Shown here piece by piece: positions 28,833 to 38,169 of a stretch of DNA of 64,000 nt (positions within the stretch are counted from its first letter, which is position 1; each line of letters opens with the position of its first letter). The DNA is from Rhodococcus antarcticus. Its GTDB lineage: Bacteria > Actinomycetota > Actinomycetes > Mycobacteriales > Mycobacteriaceae. The stretch spans positions 2,046,001 to 2,110,000 of the forward strand of contig NZ_CP110615.1 in the NCBI RefSeq assembly GCF_026153295.1, given 5' to 3'. The translations under genes were made by a program, and so were the position numbers. The notes beneath the pieces were generated by a model. It was given only the letters and a program-made list of their open reading frames with translations. It was not told the DNA's origin and made no database searches.

Positions 28833-29933
28833 GTGGTGCGGGCCGGCGCGCTGCTCGCCGTCGCCGGAGCGGTGCACGCGCGGACCAACCGCAGGCTGCT
28901 GCGCCGGCCGCTCGCCGCACCGCCGCGCTGCGACGAGCAGGTGACGGTGTGCGTGCCGGCCCGCGACGAGGAGCGCACCGTGGGTCTGCTGCTCGGGGAC
29001 CTCCGCCGCCAGGTCGGCGTGCCCCGGCTGCGCGTGCTCGTCCTGGACGACGACTCCACCGACGCCACGGCCGCCCGCGCCCGGGCCGGCGGCGCCCAGG
29101 TCACCTCGAGCCACGGTCCGCCCGCGCCCGGGTGGCTGGGCAAGCCGGCCGCCTGCCACCGCCTCGCCGAGCTGGCCCGGGAGGGGCGCACCCCGGACGT
29201 TCTCGTCTTCGTCGACGCGGACGTCCGGCTGGCCCCGCACGCCGTGGCTGCGTCCGTCGAGCTGCTCCGGCGGCACCGGCTGGCCCTGGTCAGCCCGTGG
29301 CCGACCCAGCTCGCCGGGTCGGTGGCCGAGCGCCTGGTGCAGCCGCTGCAGCAGTGGAGCTGGCTGACCACGCTGCCGCTGCGCGTGGCCGAGTTCTCCC
29401 GGCGCCCCTCACTGGCCGCCGCCAACGGCCAGCTCCTCGTGGTCGACGCCGCCGCCTACGCCGGTGTCGGGGGCCACGGGGCCGTCGCGGCCGAGGTGGT
29501 GGAGGACGTGGCCCTGGCCCGCGCCCTGCGGCGCGCCGGGCACCGCACCGCCCCGGCGGACGGCTCGACCCTGGCGCGCTGCCGGATGTACGACGGCGCG
29601 CGGGAGGTGCGGGACGGCTACGGCAAGTCGCTGTGGACGGCCTTCGGCTCCCCGGCCGGGTCGGCGGCCGTGCTGGCGCTGCTCGGTCTCACCCAGGTCC
29701 TGCCGGCCGTGGCGGCGCTCGCGGGCTCCGGCCGCACCCGCGCCTGGGGCCTGCTCGGCTGGGCGGCCGGGGCCGACTCGCGCGCCACCGCCGCGCGCAC
29801 CGCGGGCACGCCCGGGTGGCCGGACTCGGTGGCCCAGCCCGTCTCCGTGCTGGTCCTGGCCGCGCTCACCGTGCACTCCCACCGGGGGCACCGCCGGGGC
29901 GCGCTGACCTGGAAGGGCCGTCAGCTCCCCTGA
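28833..29933 (+). CDS. GT2 glycosyltransferase, possibly carotenoid-specific (CruG-like)
   Basis: A 366-residue GT-A type glycosyltransferase with an N-terminal hydrophobic segment and C-terminal helices. Nucleotide-sugar motifs are VCVPARDEERTVG, VLDDDSTDATA, the DxD-like VFVDADVRL and the ED-x-ALARALRRAGH region. It follows cruF and lppM in the same direction, so glycosylation of the CruF-derived hydroxyl is a good guess. The start is uncertain: GTG at 28833 or a CTG overlapping the lppM stop. It ends 13 bp inside the convergent phosphatidyltransferase gene. Confidence 0.75.
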   Translation: MVRAGALLAVAGAVHARTNRRLLRRPLAAPPRCDEQVTVCVPARDEERTVGLLLGDLRRQVGVPRLRVLVLDDDSTDATAARARAGGAQVTSSHGPPAPGWLGKPAACHRLAELAREGRTPDVLVFVDADVRLAPHAVAASVELLRRHRLALVSPWPTQLAGSVAERLVQPLQQWSWLTTLPLRVAEFSRRPSLAAANGQLLVVDAAAYAGVGGHGAVAAEVVEDVALARALRRAGHRTAPADGSTLARCRMYDGAREVRDGYGKSLWTAFGSPAGSAAVLALLGLTQVLPAVAALAGSGRTRAWGLLGWAAGADSRATAARTAGTPGWPDSVAQPVSVLVLAALTVHSHRGHRRGALTWKGRQLP

Positions 29934-30526
29934 CGCCGCACCGCGAGCGCCAGCTGCCCGCCGCCCACCACCGCGAGCCCCACACCCACCAGCCCGGTGA
30001 CCCGGCCCAGGTCCAGCCCCGCGAAGGCCAGGCCCACCACCACCAGGATCGTGCGCGTCGGCCGCTCCCACACCGTCAGCGCACCCAGCCGACCCGTGCG
30101 GGCGCGCCAGGCCTCCGGGACGAGGGTCAGCACCGCGAGGACGGCCGCGGCCCACCACGGCACCCCGGCCCCCAGCACGAGGGCCACCCACCACGCCAGC
30201 TCGGAGACCCGGTCGCAGGCGGAGTCCAGCGCACGGCCGTAGGAGGACACCCGGTCCGTCCGCAGCGCAACGGCCCCGTCGAGCCCGTCGAGCAGCACGC
30301 TCACGAGGACCGCCGCCACGGCCCAGCCGAGCAGTCCCGCACCCGCCAGGACGGGCACGACCAGGGAGAACAGCAGCCCCGCGGCCGTCACGGCGTCCGG
30401 CGGCACCCGCAGCGCCACCAGCGGGCGGCAGGCCAGGTCGACCACCCGCAGCCACCCGCGCACGAAGGGCACCTCGTCCGGGTCGATCCCGTGGTGGCCC
30501 TGCGACCAGTCCGCCCGCTCAGGCAC
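29921..30526 (-). CDS. CDP-alcohol phosphatidyltransferase-family membrane protein
   Basis: Membrane enzyme of 201 residues with about six helices. The motif DGLDGAVALRTDRVSSYGRA then LDSACDR fits D-x2-DG-x2-A-x-x8-G-x3-D-x3-D, but the usual Arg after Ala is Leu. Such enzymes join CDP-diacylglycerol to an alcohol, for example glycerol phosphate or inositol phosphate; the partner here is unknown. The GTG start overlaps the end of metF by 8 bp, so it is probably translated from the metF mRNA. Confidence 0.82.
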   Translation of the reverse strand: MPERADWSQGHHGIDPDEVPFVRGWLRVVDLACRPLVALRVPPDAVTAAGLLFSLVVPVLAGAGLLGWAVAAVLVSVLLDGLDGAVALRTDRVSSYGRALDSACDRVSELAWWVALVLGAGVPWWAAAVLAVLTLVPEAWRARTGRLGALTVWERPTRTILVVVGLAFAGLDLGRVTGLVGVGLAVVGGGQLALAVRRQGS

Positions 30527-31463
30527 GGGCGGTCGCGAGCCCCAGCCTGCCGAGCACCTCGCGCGTGGCCCGGGCGAAGTTGAGCGTGTAGAAGTGCAGG
30601 CAGGGCACGCCCTCGGCGATCAGCCGCTCGGCCAGCTCGGTGGCCACCTGCACGCCCACCTCGCGCACGGCCTCACGGTCCTCGGTCTCCCCGGTCCCGG
30701 CCGCCCGCTCCAGGCGCTCGACCACCTCGGGGGGCACCTGCTGCCCGGACAGCTCGGCCATCCGGTGCACCGAGCGCAGCGAGGTCACCGGCATGATCCC
30801 GGGCACGATCGGCTTGGCGCCCTGCTCGGCGTCCACCGCCACCACGCGGTCGCGCAGCCGCAGGTAATCCTCGGCCCGGAAGAACATCTGGGTGATCGCG
30901 TAGTCGGCACCGGCGCGCAGCTTCTCCACGAAGTGCACGGCGTCGGTGTCGAGGTCCGGCGAGCGGTGGTGGCCCTCGGGGAAGGCGGCCACGCCCACGG
31001 TGAAGTCGCCCAGACCGCGCAGCAGGGCCACCAGCTCGGCCGCGTGCTCGACACCCTCGGGGTGGCGCTGCCAGCTGCCCAGCGGGTCGCCCGGCGGGTC
31101 GCCGCGCAGGGCCAGCACGTTGCGGATCCCGGCGTCGGCGTAGGCGCCGACCACGCTGCGGATCTCCTCGACGGAGTGGTTCACCGCCGTGAGGTGCGCC
31201 ACCGGCAGCAGGGTGGTCTCCCGGGCGAGACGGCCGGTGATGCGCACCGTGCGGTCCCGGGTGGAACCTCCGGCGCCGTAGGTCATGGAGACGAACGCCG
31301 GGTCCAGCTGCTCCAGCTCGCGGACGGTACGCCACAGCTGGGCCTCGCCTGCCTCGTCACGGGGCGGGGAGAACTCCACCGAGAACCGGGTGCGGCCCTC
31401 ACCCATCCGCTGCAGCACCGACGGGGGCTCGGTCGTCGACGGGGCTTCTCTGGTGCTGGTCAC
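30519..31463 (-). CDS. metF: Methylenetetrahydrofolate reductase
   Basis: A 314-residue TIM-barrel flavoenzyme making 5-methyl-THF for methionine synthesis. FSVEFSPPRDEAGE, MTYGAGGSTRDRT, HLTAVNHS and NVLALRGDPPGDP are MetF landmarks, and the ITQMFF segment is present. GTG at 31463 is chosen because TATGCT lies 6 nt upstream, a leaderless arrangement; an open extension to 31547 crosses that box. The position corresponds to Rv2172c. Confidence 0.92.
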   Translation of the reverse strand: MTSTREAPSTTEPPSVLQRMGEGRTRFSVEFSPPRDEAGEAQLWRTVRELEQLDPAFVSMTYGAGGSTRDRTVRITGRLARETTLLPVAHLTAVNHSVEEIRSVVGAYADAGIRNVLALRGDPPGDPLGSWQRHPEGVEHAAELVALLRGLGDFTVGVAAFPEGHHRSPDLDTDAVHFVEKLRAGADYAITQMFFRAEDYLRLRDRVVAVDAEQGAKPIVPGIMPVTSLRSVHRMAELSGQQVPPEVVERLERAAGTGETEDREAVREVGVQVATELAERLIAEGVPCLHFYTLNFARATREVLGRLGLATARA

Positions 31464-31469
31464 GCCGGG

Positions 31470-31475
31470 AGCATA
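31470..31475 (-). promoter_or_regulatory. metF: -10 box for leaderless metF mRNA
   Basis: TATGCT on the minus strand ends 6 nt before the metF GTG. No ribosome site is present. Confidence 0.6.
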
Positions 31476-31557
31476 AGTGCGCCACCCGGGCGGCGCCCCG
31501 TGCTGCGGCGTGCCGGTGCTCACCGTCCCGCGCCGTGCGACCGGCACCCGCCCCCCC

Positions 31558-31563
31558 TACGGT
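31558..31563 (+). promoter_or_regulatory. crtE: -10 box for leaderless crtE mRNA
   Basis: TACGGT ends 6 nt before the ATG at 31570. It is divergent from the metF box 83 bp away. Confidence 0.6.
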
Positions 31564-31569
31564 GGGGCC

Positions 31570-32643
31570 ATGATCGTGCCCGCACTGCCGGAGGCCGTGG
31601 CGGCGGAGCTGTCCTCGTTCTTCGACTCCCGTCGCGCTTCCACCACCCGCGTCGACCCGCTGTTCTGCTCGGCCGTCGCCGAGCTGGAGCGCTTCGTGCT
31701 GCGCGGCGGCAAGCGCGTGCGCCCCGCCTTCGCCTGGTGGGGCTGGCGGGGGGCGGGCGGCGACCCGAGCGGTACGGACGCCCCTGCGGTGCTCCGGGCG
31801 TGCGCCGCGCTCGAGCTCATCCAGGCCTGCGCCCTGGTCCACGACGACCTCATGGACGCCTCCGCCACCCGCCGCGGCCACCCCACCGTGCACGTGGCCT
31901 TCGCCCGCCACCACCAGGAGCAGGGCTGGCGCGGCGACTCCGACCGCTTCGGGCTGGCCGCCTCGGTGCTGCTGGGCGACCTCGCGCTGGCCTGGGCCGA
32001 CGACATGCTCCGGGGCGCCGGGCTGGGTGCACCGGCCCTGCAGCGGTGCGTGCCGGTGTGGGAGGCCATGCGCACCGAGGTGCTCGGCGGGCAGTACCTC
32101 GACGTGCTGACCGAGGTGCGCGGTGACGAGAGCCCCGAGGCCGCCCTGCGCACGGCCCGGTTCAAGACCGCGGCGTACACCGTCGAGCGCCCCCTGCACC
32201 TGGGGGCTGCCCTGGCCGGCGCCCCCGAGGACGTCGTGGACGCCTACCGCGCCTTCGGCACCGACGTGGGCGTGGCCTTCCAGCTCCGCGACGACCTGCT
32301 GGGCGTGTTCGGCGACCCCGCGGTGACCGGGAAGCCCGCCGGTGACGACCTGCGGGAGGGCAAGCGCACGCTGCTGCTGTCCTTCGCGCTGCGCACCGCC
32401 GACGAGAAGGACTCGCCCGCCGGGGCTGCGCTGCGGTCCGGGCTGGGTCGCGACCTGGAGCCCTCGGAGGTCGACGAGCTGCGCGAGCACCTGGTGCAGC
32501 TGGGTGCGGTCACCGCGGTGGAGCACCGCATCGCCGAGCTCACCCAGCGCGGGCTCGCGGCCCTGGACGCGGCGCCGGTGGAGCCGACGGCGCGCGCCGA
32601 GCTGCACGCCATGGCCCGCGCCGCCACCGAGAGGACCTCCTGA
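31570..32643 (+). CDS. crtE: Polyprenyl diphosphate synthase (GGPP synthase, CrtE/IdsA2)
   Basis: Isoprenyl diphosphate synthase of 357 residues. The first Asp-rich motif is in LVHDDLMDASATRRGHPT and the second in FQLRDDLLGVFGDP; GGKRVRPAF binds substrate. Rv2173 (IdsA2) holds this position in mycobacteria. The start overlaps nothing upstream, but the stop overlaps crtI (TGATG), so it probably supplies GGPP to CrtB. It might also feed longer polyprenyl phosphates for the mannosyltransferases downstream. Confidence 0.9.
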   Translation: MIVPALPEAVAAELSSFFDSRRASTTRVDPLFCSAVAELERFVLRGGKRVRPAFAWWGWRGAGGDPSGTDAPAVLRACAALELIQACALVHDDLMDASATRRGHPTVHVAFARHHQEQGWRGDSDRFGLAASVLLGDLALAWADDMLRGAGLGAPALQRCVPVWEAMRTEVLGGQYLDVLTEVRGDESPEAALRTARFKTAAYTVERPLHLGAALAGAPEDVVDAYRAFGTDVGVAFQLRDDLLGVFGDPAVTGKPAGDDLREGKRTLLLSFALRTADEKDSPAGAALRSGLGRDLEPSEVDELREHLVQLGAVTAVEHRIAELTQRGLAALDAAPVEPTARAELHAMARAATERTS

Positions 32644-34166
32644 TGGCCCGCGCCCTGCGCACCGTGTCCGGCCCCACCGACCACGTCGTCGTCGTCGGGG
32701 CAGGGCTGTCCGGGATGGCCGCGGCCCTGCACCTGCTCGGCGCCGGTCGCCGCGTCACCGTGGTCGAGCGGGGCGACCAGGTCGGCGGGCGGATGGGCCG
32801 CACGGAGGTCGACGGGTTCGCCATCGACACCGGCCCCACCGTGCTCACCATGCCGGACCTGTTCGACGAGGCCCTGGGGGCGGTGGGTCGCTCCCTCGGC
32901 GAGATGGTCACCCTCACCAAGCTCGACCCCGCCTACCGCGCGCGCTACGCCGACGGCAGCCACCTCGACGTGCACAGCGACCCCGACGCCATGGAGGCCG
33001 AGCTGCGGGAGAAGGCCGGGGCCCCGACGGCCGCGGGCTACCGCCGGCTGCGCGCCTGGCTGACCGAGCTCTACGACGTCGAGATCGGCCGCTTCATCGG
33101 CTCCAGCTTCGACTCCCCGCTGGACATGGTGTCCTCGCGCGCCGCCCTGAGCGACGTGGCCCGGCTGGCCCGCCTCGGCGGCTTCGGCCGGCTGGGGCCC
33201 AAGGTCGCGAGCTTCCTGCCCGACGAGCGCGCCCAGCGGCTGTTCTCCTTCCAGGCGCTCTACGCGGGGCTCCCCCCGCAGTCGGCGCTGGGGGCCTACG
33301 GCGTCATCGCCTACATGGACACCATCGCCGGGGTGTACTTCCCCCAGGGCGGGATGCACGCCGTGGCCCGCGCGATGGGCGAGGCCATCACCGGGGCGTC
33401 CGGCGAGATCCGGCTCGGCACCGAGGCGACCCGCCTCGAGCGCGCCGGGGACCGCGTCACCGCCGTGCACACCGCCGACGGCGAGCGGCTGGCCTGCGAC
33501 ACCGTCGTGCTCACCGGCGACCTGCCGCTGACCGACGCGCTCCTCGGGCACCCGCACCGCAGGCGCGCCGGCACGCGGTGGGCGCCGTCCTGCGTCGTGG
33601 TGCACGGCTCCGTGCCCAGCGACGTGGCCGCGGGCTGGCCGGAGCCGGCCCACCACACCATCGACTTCGGCGCGGCGTGGGAGCAGACGTTCGACGAGAT
33701 CATCGCCAAGCCCGGCCGGGGCCGGCTGATGAGCGACCCGTCCCTGCTGGTCACCCGGCCCACGCACACCGACCCGTCCCTCGCACCGGAGGGCCAGGAG
33801 CTCTGCTACGTCCTGGCACCGTGCCCGAACCTGGAGGCTGCCCCGCTGGACTGGGAGACGGTCGGCCCGGCCTACCGCGACGAGGTGCTCCAGGTCATGG
33901 AGGGTCGCGGGTGGACCGGCATCGCCGAGCACTTCACCCCGCGCGACCTGGTGACCCCGGCGAGCTGGGCCGAGCAGGGGATGGGCGCGGGCACCCCGTT
34001 CTCCGCGGCCCACACCCTCGCCCAGACGGGTCCGTTCCGGCGCGGCAACCTGGTGCCCGGGCTGACCAACGCGGTGCTCGCCGGCTGCGGCACCACCCCC
34101 GGGGTGGGCGTGCCCACCGTGCTCATCTCCGGACGGCTGGCCGCGCAGCGGGTCACCGGGGGCTAG
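32643..34166 (+). CDS. crtI: Phytoene desaturase CrtI
   Basis: FAD enzyme of 507 residues that introduces double bonds into phytoene. The N-terminal dinucleotide fold is VVVVGAGLSGMAAALHL with VTVVERGDQVGGRMG; TGPTVLTMPDLF, YFPQGGMHAVARAM and the C-terminal GCGTTPGVGVPTVLISGRLAA are CrtI signatures. The ATG overlaps the crtE stop by one base. This is distinct from the CrtO-like protein at 25696. Confidence 0.93.
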   Translation: MARALRTVSGPTDHVVVVGAGLSGMAAALHLLGAGRRVTVVERGDQVGGRMGRTEVDGFAIDTGPTVLTMPDLFDEALGAVGRSLGEMVTLTKLDPAYRARYADGSHLDVHSDPDAMEAELREKAGAPTAAGYRRLRAWLTELYDVEIGRFIGSSFDSPLDMVSSRAALSDVARLARLGGFGRLGPKVASFLPDERAQRLFSFQALYAGLPPQSALGAYGVIAYMDTIAGVYFPQGGMHAVARAMGEAITGASGEIRLGTEATRLERAGDRVTAVHTADGERLACDTVVLTGDLPLTDALLGHPHRRRAGTRWAPSCVVVHGSVPSDVAAGWPEPAHHTIDFGAAWEQTFDEIIAKPGRGRLMSDPSLLVTRPTHTDPSLAPEGQELCYVLAPCPNLEAAPLDWETVGPAYRDEVLQVMEGRGWTGIAEHFTPRDLVTPASWAEQGMGAGTPFSAAHTLAQTGPFRRGNLVPGLTNAVLAGCGTTPGVGVPTVLISGRLAAQRVTGG

Positions 34167-34249
34167 ACCGGCGCGCGGGCTGCGACACAGGTCGGTCACG
34201 GCGGAGGTCCGCGACCCGGTCGCGCGCCCGGGGTGGGGCATGATGGAGG

Positions 34250-35830
34250 GTGATGTCCGCAACCACGACGGCGCCCGCCCGGGGGGCCGACACCCGCAGC
34301 AGGGCCGCCTCCTTCGTGCGCGGCCCCGCCGGTCGGCCCGCCCTGCTGGGCGTGGTGGGCAGCGCCCTCATCACCCTTGCCTCCCCGGGCGCGGGTTCGC
34401 TGCGGGTCACCGACCCGTTCCTCGAGCGGCTCAACCTGTCGTGGATGCGCTTCGGGCACGGCCAGCAGCTGTCCATGGCGCTGCTCTACCTGGGTGTCGG
34501 GCTCATGCTGCTGGCCTGGGTGCGGGTGGGGCGGCTCGTGCTCGCGGAGCGGATCAGCGCGGCCGGGCTGCGGACCACCATCGCCGCCTGGGTCGTGCCC
34601 ATGCTCGTCGCCTCACCCATCTACAGCCGCGACGTCTACTCCTACCTCGCCCAGGGTGCCCTGCTGCGCGACGGGTTCGACCCCTACGCCGTGGGACCGG
34701 TGGTGAACCCCGGCCCGCTGCTGGACAACGTCAGCAGCATCTGGTCCACCACGCCCGCGCCGTACGGCCCGGTGTGGCTGCTCGTGGCGGACGGCGTCAC
34801 CCGGATCACCGGGGACAGCGTGGTCTGGGGCACCGTGCTCATCCGGCTCACCATGCTGCCCGGGCTGGCCATGCTCGTCTGGGCCCTGCCGCGGCTGGCG
34901 GGCCACCTCGGCGGCAGGGCCGGTGCCGCGGTGTGGCTCGGGGCCATGAACCCCCTGGTGCTCGTGCACCTGGTGGGCGGCGTGCACAACGAGATGCTCA
35001 TGGTCGGGCTGATGGCCGCCGGGGTCGCCCTCGCCCTCGACCGCGAGCACGTCGCCGGCATCGCCGTGATCGCCCTGGCCGTCGGGGTCAAGGCCTCCGC
35101 AGGACTGGCGCTGCCCTTCGTCGTGTGGATCTGGGTGGCCCACCTGCGCGAGCAGCACGCGGCCCGCGAGGGCACGTCCGGGGAGGCACCGCTGCTGCCG
35201 CTGCTGGTGCGCACCTCCGCCGCCGGGGCCGCAGTGTTCGTGGCCGTGTTCGCCGTCGCCTCGCTGGTCGCCGGGGTGGGCATCGGCTGGTTGAGCGCGC
35301 TGGCCGGCTCCAGCAAGATCGTGAACTGGCTCTCCGCCCCGACCGCGGTGGCGCAGCTCCTCGGCCCCTCCACCTCCTGGCTCACCGGCTGGGGCAGCGA
35401 CCGGCTGCTCCCCGTCACCCGCCTGGTGTTCGCCGCGCTGCTGGTCGTGGTCCTCGTGGTGGTGTGGTGGCGCAGCCGTCGCACGTCCACCGACGCGGTC
35501 CGTGGCCTCGCCGTCGCCCTCATCGCCGTCGTGGTGCTCTCCCCCGCGGCGCTGCCCTGGTACTACTCGTGGCCGCTGGCCTTCCTCGCCCCGCTGGCCT
35601 GGAGCCCGCGGGCGCTCGGCGTCCTCGCGGGGGTGTCCACGTGGCTGCTGCTGATCTTCCGACCGCCGGGCAACATGGGCCTGTACAGCCCGTTCGACCT
35701 GGTCGTCGGCACCGCCGTCGCGGTGCTCGTCGCGGTCTCCCTGGTCCGGGTGGACCCGCTGCACCTGCGCGCCCGGCCCGCCGCCGCCGAGCCCGGGCGC
35801 GACGGGACCCCGGCCGCCACGTCCGCCTGA
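34250..35830 (+). CDS. mptA: Alpha-(1->6)-mannopyranosyltransferase, MptA/MptB type
   Basis: GT-C membrane glycosyltransferase of 526 residues with 12 or more helices. The first outer loop carries the conserved acid in IYSRDVYSYLAQG; ALPWYYSWPLAFLAPLAW is a C-terminal landmark. In mycobacteria Rv2174 (MptA) extends the lipomannan backbone using polyprenyl phosphomannose. The start could be GTG 34250 or ATG 34253. The position after idsA2/crtE matches Rv2173-Rv2174; crtI is the inserted gene. MptA and MptB are hard to tell apart by eye. Confidence 0.86.
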   Translation: MMSATTTAPARGADTRSRAASFVRGPAGRPALLGVVGSALITLASPGAGSLRVTDPFLERLNLSWMRFGHGQQLSMALLYLGVGLMLLAWVRVGRLVLAERISAAGLRTTIAAWVVPMLVASPIYSRDVYSYLAQGALLRDGFDPYAVGPVVNPGPLLDNVSSIWSTTPAPYGPVWLLVADGVTRITGDSVVWGTVLIRLTMLPGLAMLVWALPRLAGHLGGRAGAAVWLGAMNPLVLVHLVGGVHNEMLMVGLMAAGVALALDREHVAGIAVIALAVGVKASAGLALPFVVWIWVAHLREQHAAREGTSGEAPLLPLLVRTSAAGAAVFVAVFAVASLVAGVGIGWLSALAGSSKIVNWLSAPTAVAQLLGPSTSWLTGWGSDRLLPVTRLVFAALLVVVLVVVWWRSRRTSTDAVRGLAVALIAVVVLSPAALPWYYSWPLAFLAPLAWSPRALGVLAGVSTWLLLIFRPPGNMGLYSPFDLVVGTAVAVLVAVSLVRVDPLHLRARPAAAEPGRDGTPAATSA

Positions 35831-35887
35831 ACGTCCCGCGCCACGCCCACCCCCGACCTCCCGATCCCTCGACCCAGGAGCCCCGCC

Positions 35888-37156
35888 GTGCCCTCGTCCA
35901 CCGTCGTCGCCGACGCCCTCACCCGGGCCAGTCGCACGCGGTGGTTCCGGGTGCTGGCCGCGGTCGGCGCGCTCGCCGTGCTGGTCTCCTACCTGTTCCA
36001 CCCCACGGCGTACCGGATCGACCTCGAGGTCTACCGCGCCGGCGGCCGGGCGTGGCTCGACGGCATCGACCTCTACGCCCAGCCGTTCCCCACCCAGATC
36101 GGCCACCCGCTCGCGTTCACCTACCCGCCCATCTCGGCGGTCATCCTCAGCCCGCTGGCCTGGTTGCCGCTGAGTGCCGCCAACGCCGTCTGGGCCGTGC
36201 TCACCCTGGCCCTCGTGGTCGCCACCCTGGTGGTGGTGCTGCAGCTGGTCGGGGTGCGCGCCCGGAGCCCGCAGTGGTGGTGGCTGCTCACCGCCGCCTT
36301 CGCCCTCACCGCCCGGCTGGAGCCGATCCGCTCGACCATGGGCTACGGGCAGGTCAACGTGATGATCATGGCGCTGGTCGCGGCGGACTGCCTGCTCCCG
36401 CGCACGCCGTGGCCGCGGGGCTCGCTCGTCGGCCTCGTCGCCGCCATCAAGCTCACCCCGGCCGTGTTCGTCCTCTACTTCCTCGTCCGCAAGGACTACC
36501 GGTCCGCCGCCACGGCCGCGGCCAGCGGTGCGCTGGTCACCGCCGCCGGCTTCGTCCTCGCCCCGTCGGACTCCGTGCAGTACTGGACCACCTCGATCTT
36601 CGAGACCGACCGGATCGGCCAGCTCACCTACGCCTCCAACCAGAACATCCAGGGCGTGCTGGCCCGCGCCGGGCTCACCGGCACCGCTACCTCGATCCTG
36701 TGGGTGCTGCTCTCCCTGGTCACCGTCGCCGTCGGGTTCCAGGCCATGCGGCGGGCCCAGCGCGCCGGTCTGCCCGCCCTGGTGCTGGTGCTCAACGGCG
36801 TGGTCGGCCTGCTCGTCTCCCCGGTCTCGTGGTCGCACCACTGGGTGTGGGCCATGCCGGCGCTGCTGGTCCTGGGCCTGGTCGTGCTCGCCACCCGCTC
36901 CCGCGCCGCGGCCGTGCTCGGGGTGCTCGGGTTCCTGGTGTTCGCGATCGCCCCCCAGTGGCGCCTGCCCAACGACAACACCAGCGGCGTCGAGATCAGC
37001 TGGGCGGTGTGGCAGAAGGTCGTCGGCAACGGCTACGTGTGGTGGGGCGCAGCCCTGCTCGTGGTGTGTGCCCTGGTCGCCGACCGCTGGGGCACCCCCG
37101 CCGTCGCACCGGTTCCGGCCGACGACGCCGAACCCGCCCGGGTCCGGCCCGAGTGA
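35888..37156 (+). CDS. GT87 (DUF2029) mannosyltransferase
   Basis: GT-C membrane protein of 422 residues with about ten helices. [20 protein letters not shown] holds the conserved outer-loop acids; [14 protein letters not shown] and [14 protein letters not shown] are family segments, and [17 protein letters not shown] is the C-terminal signature. Relatives such as Rv2181 add alpha-(1->2)-mannose branches to lipomannan. The GTG has AGGAG upstream. It sits between mptA and crtB on one strand. Confidence 0.86.
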   Translation: MPSSTVVADALTRASRTRWFRVLAAVGALAVLVSYLFHPTAYRIDLEVYRAGGRAWLDGIDLYAQPFPTQIGHPLAFTYPPISAVILSPLAWLPLSAANAVWAVLTLALVVATLVVVLQLVGVRARSPQWWWLLTAAFALTARLEPIRSTMGYGQVNVMIMALVAADCLLPRTPWPRGSLVGLVAAIKLTPAVFVLYFLVRKDYRSAATAAASGALVTAAGFVLAPSDSVQYWTTSIFETDRIGQLTYASNQNIQGVLARAGLTGTATSILWVLLSLVTVAVGFQAMRRAQRAGLPALVLVLNGVVGLLVSPVSWSHHWVWAMPALLVLGLVVLATRSRAAAVLGVLGFLVFAIAPQWRLPNDNTSGVEISWAVWQKVVGNGYVWWGAALLVVCALVADRWGTPAVAPVPADDAEPARVRPE

Positions 37157-37181
37157 GCGCACTAGAGGGGGGCACCCACCC

Positions 37182-38132
37182 GTGAGCGCGCGGACCGAGC
37201 TCGACGCCGCCGGGGTCCACGATCCCGCCCTGCGTGTCTCCTACACCCGCTGCCGCGCGCTCAACGCCGAGCACGGGCGCACCTACTACCTCGCCACCCG
37301 GCTGCTGCCCGCCGCCCAGCGCCCGGCCGTGCACGCGTTGTACGGCTTCGCCCGCTGGGCCGACGAGATCGTCGACGACACCTCCGACCACCGGCCCTGG
37401 CCCGTGCGCGCCGCGGAGCTCGACGCCCTGGAGACCGAGCTGAGGGCCGGGCTCGCAGGCACCCCGTGCACCCACCCCGTGCTCGTCGCGCTCGTCGACA
37501 CCGCACGCCGGTACGACATCCCGGCCCAGCACTTCTGGGACTTCCTCGCCGCCATGCAGATGGACGCGGTGGGCTCTTCGACCGAGGTGAGCGAGCACGC
37601 GAGCTGGGCGTCGCTGATGACCTACGTGCACGGCTCGGCCGCGGTGATCGGGCTGCAGGTGCTGCCCGTGCTGGGCACCGTCGTGCCTCGAGAGGAGGCG
37701 GAGCCGCTCGCGGCCGCGCTCGGGGTGGCCTTCCAGCTGACGAACTTCGTCCGCGACGTCGGGGAGGACCTCGACCGCGGCCGGGTGTACCTGCCCGCCG
37801 ACCAGCTCGCGGCGTTCGGGGTGGACCGGGAGCTCCTCGAGCGCGGCCGCGCCACCGGCGCCACCGACCGACGGGTGCGCGCCGCCCTCGCCCACGTGGT
37901 CGCGCACACCCGGGCGGTGTACCGGCGGGCCGAGCCGGGGATCGCCATGCTCGCGCCGACCAGCCGGGCCTGCGTGCGCGCCGCCTTCGTGCTGTACGGC
38001 GACATCCTCACCGAGGTGGAGGACGTCGACTACGACGTGCTGGGTCGCCGGGTGGTGGTGCCCCGGCGGCGACGGCTCGCGGTGGCCGGGCCGGGGCTGG
38101 CGCGCACGCTCGTGGCGCGGGCCAGGGCCTGA
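37182..38132 (+). CDS. crtB: Phytoene synthase CrtB
   Basis: Joins two GGPP to phytoene, the first dedicated carotenoid step; 316 residues. The two Asp-rich motifs are [14 protein letters not shown] and [42 protein letters not shown] is the N-terminal family segment. GTG at 37182 has GAGGGGGG upstream. It ends the plus-strand run crtE-crtI-mptA-GT87-crtB. Confidence 0.93.
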   Translation: MSARTELDAAGVHDPALRVSYTRCRALNAEHGRTYYLATRLLPAAQRPAVHALYGFARWADEIVDDTSDHRPWPVRAAELDALETELRAGLAGTPCTHPVLVALVDTARRYDIPAQHFWDFLAAMQMDAVGSSTEVSEHASWASLMTYVHGSAAVIGLQVLPVLGTVVPREEAEPLAAALGVAFQLTNFVRDVGEDLDRGRVYLPADQLAAFGVDRELLERGRATGATDRRVRAALAHVVAHTRAVYRRAEPGIAMLAPTSRACVRAAFVLYGDILTEVEDVDYDVLGRRVVVPRRRRLAVAGPGLARTLVARARA

Positions 38133-38169
38133 GCGGTCACCTCGCCCCTGAGACCACCCGCCACAGGGG

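Noticed and set aside
38133-38169. Terminator between crtB and the Rv2175c-like gene
   Set aside because: Only a 6-bp CCCCTG/CAGGGG pairing with a long loop is present, too weak to call.
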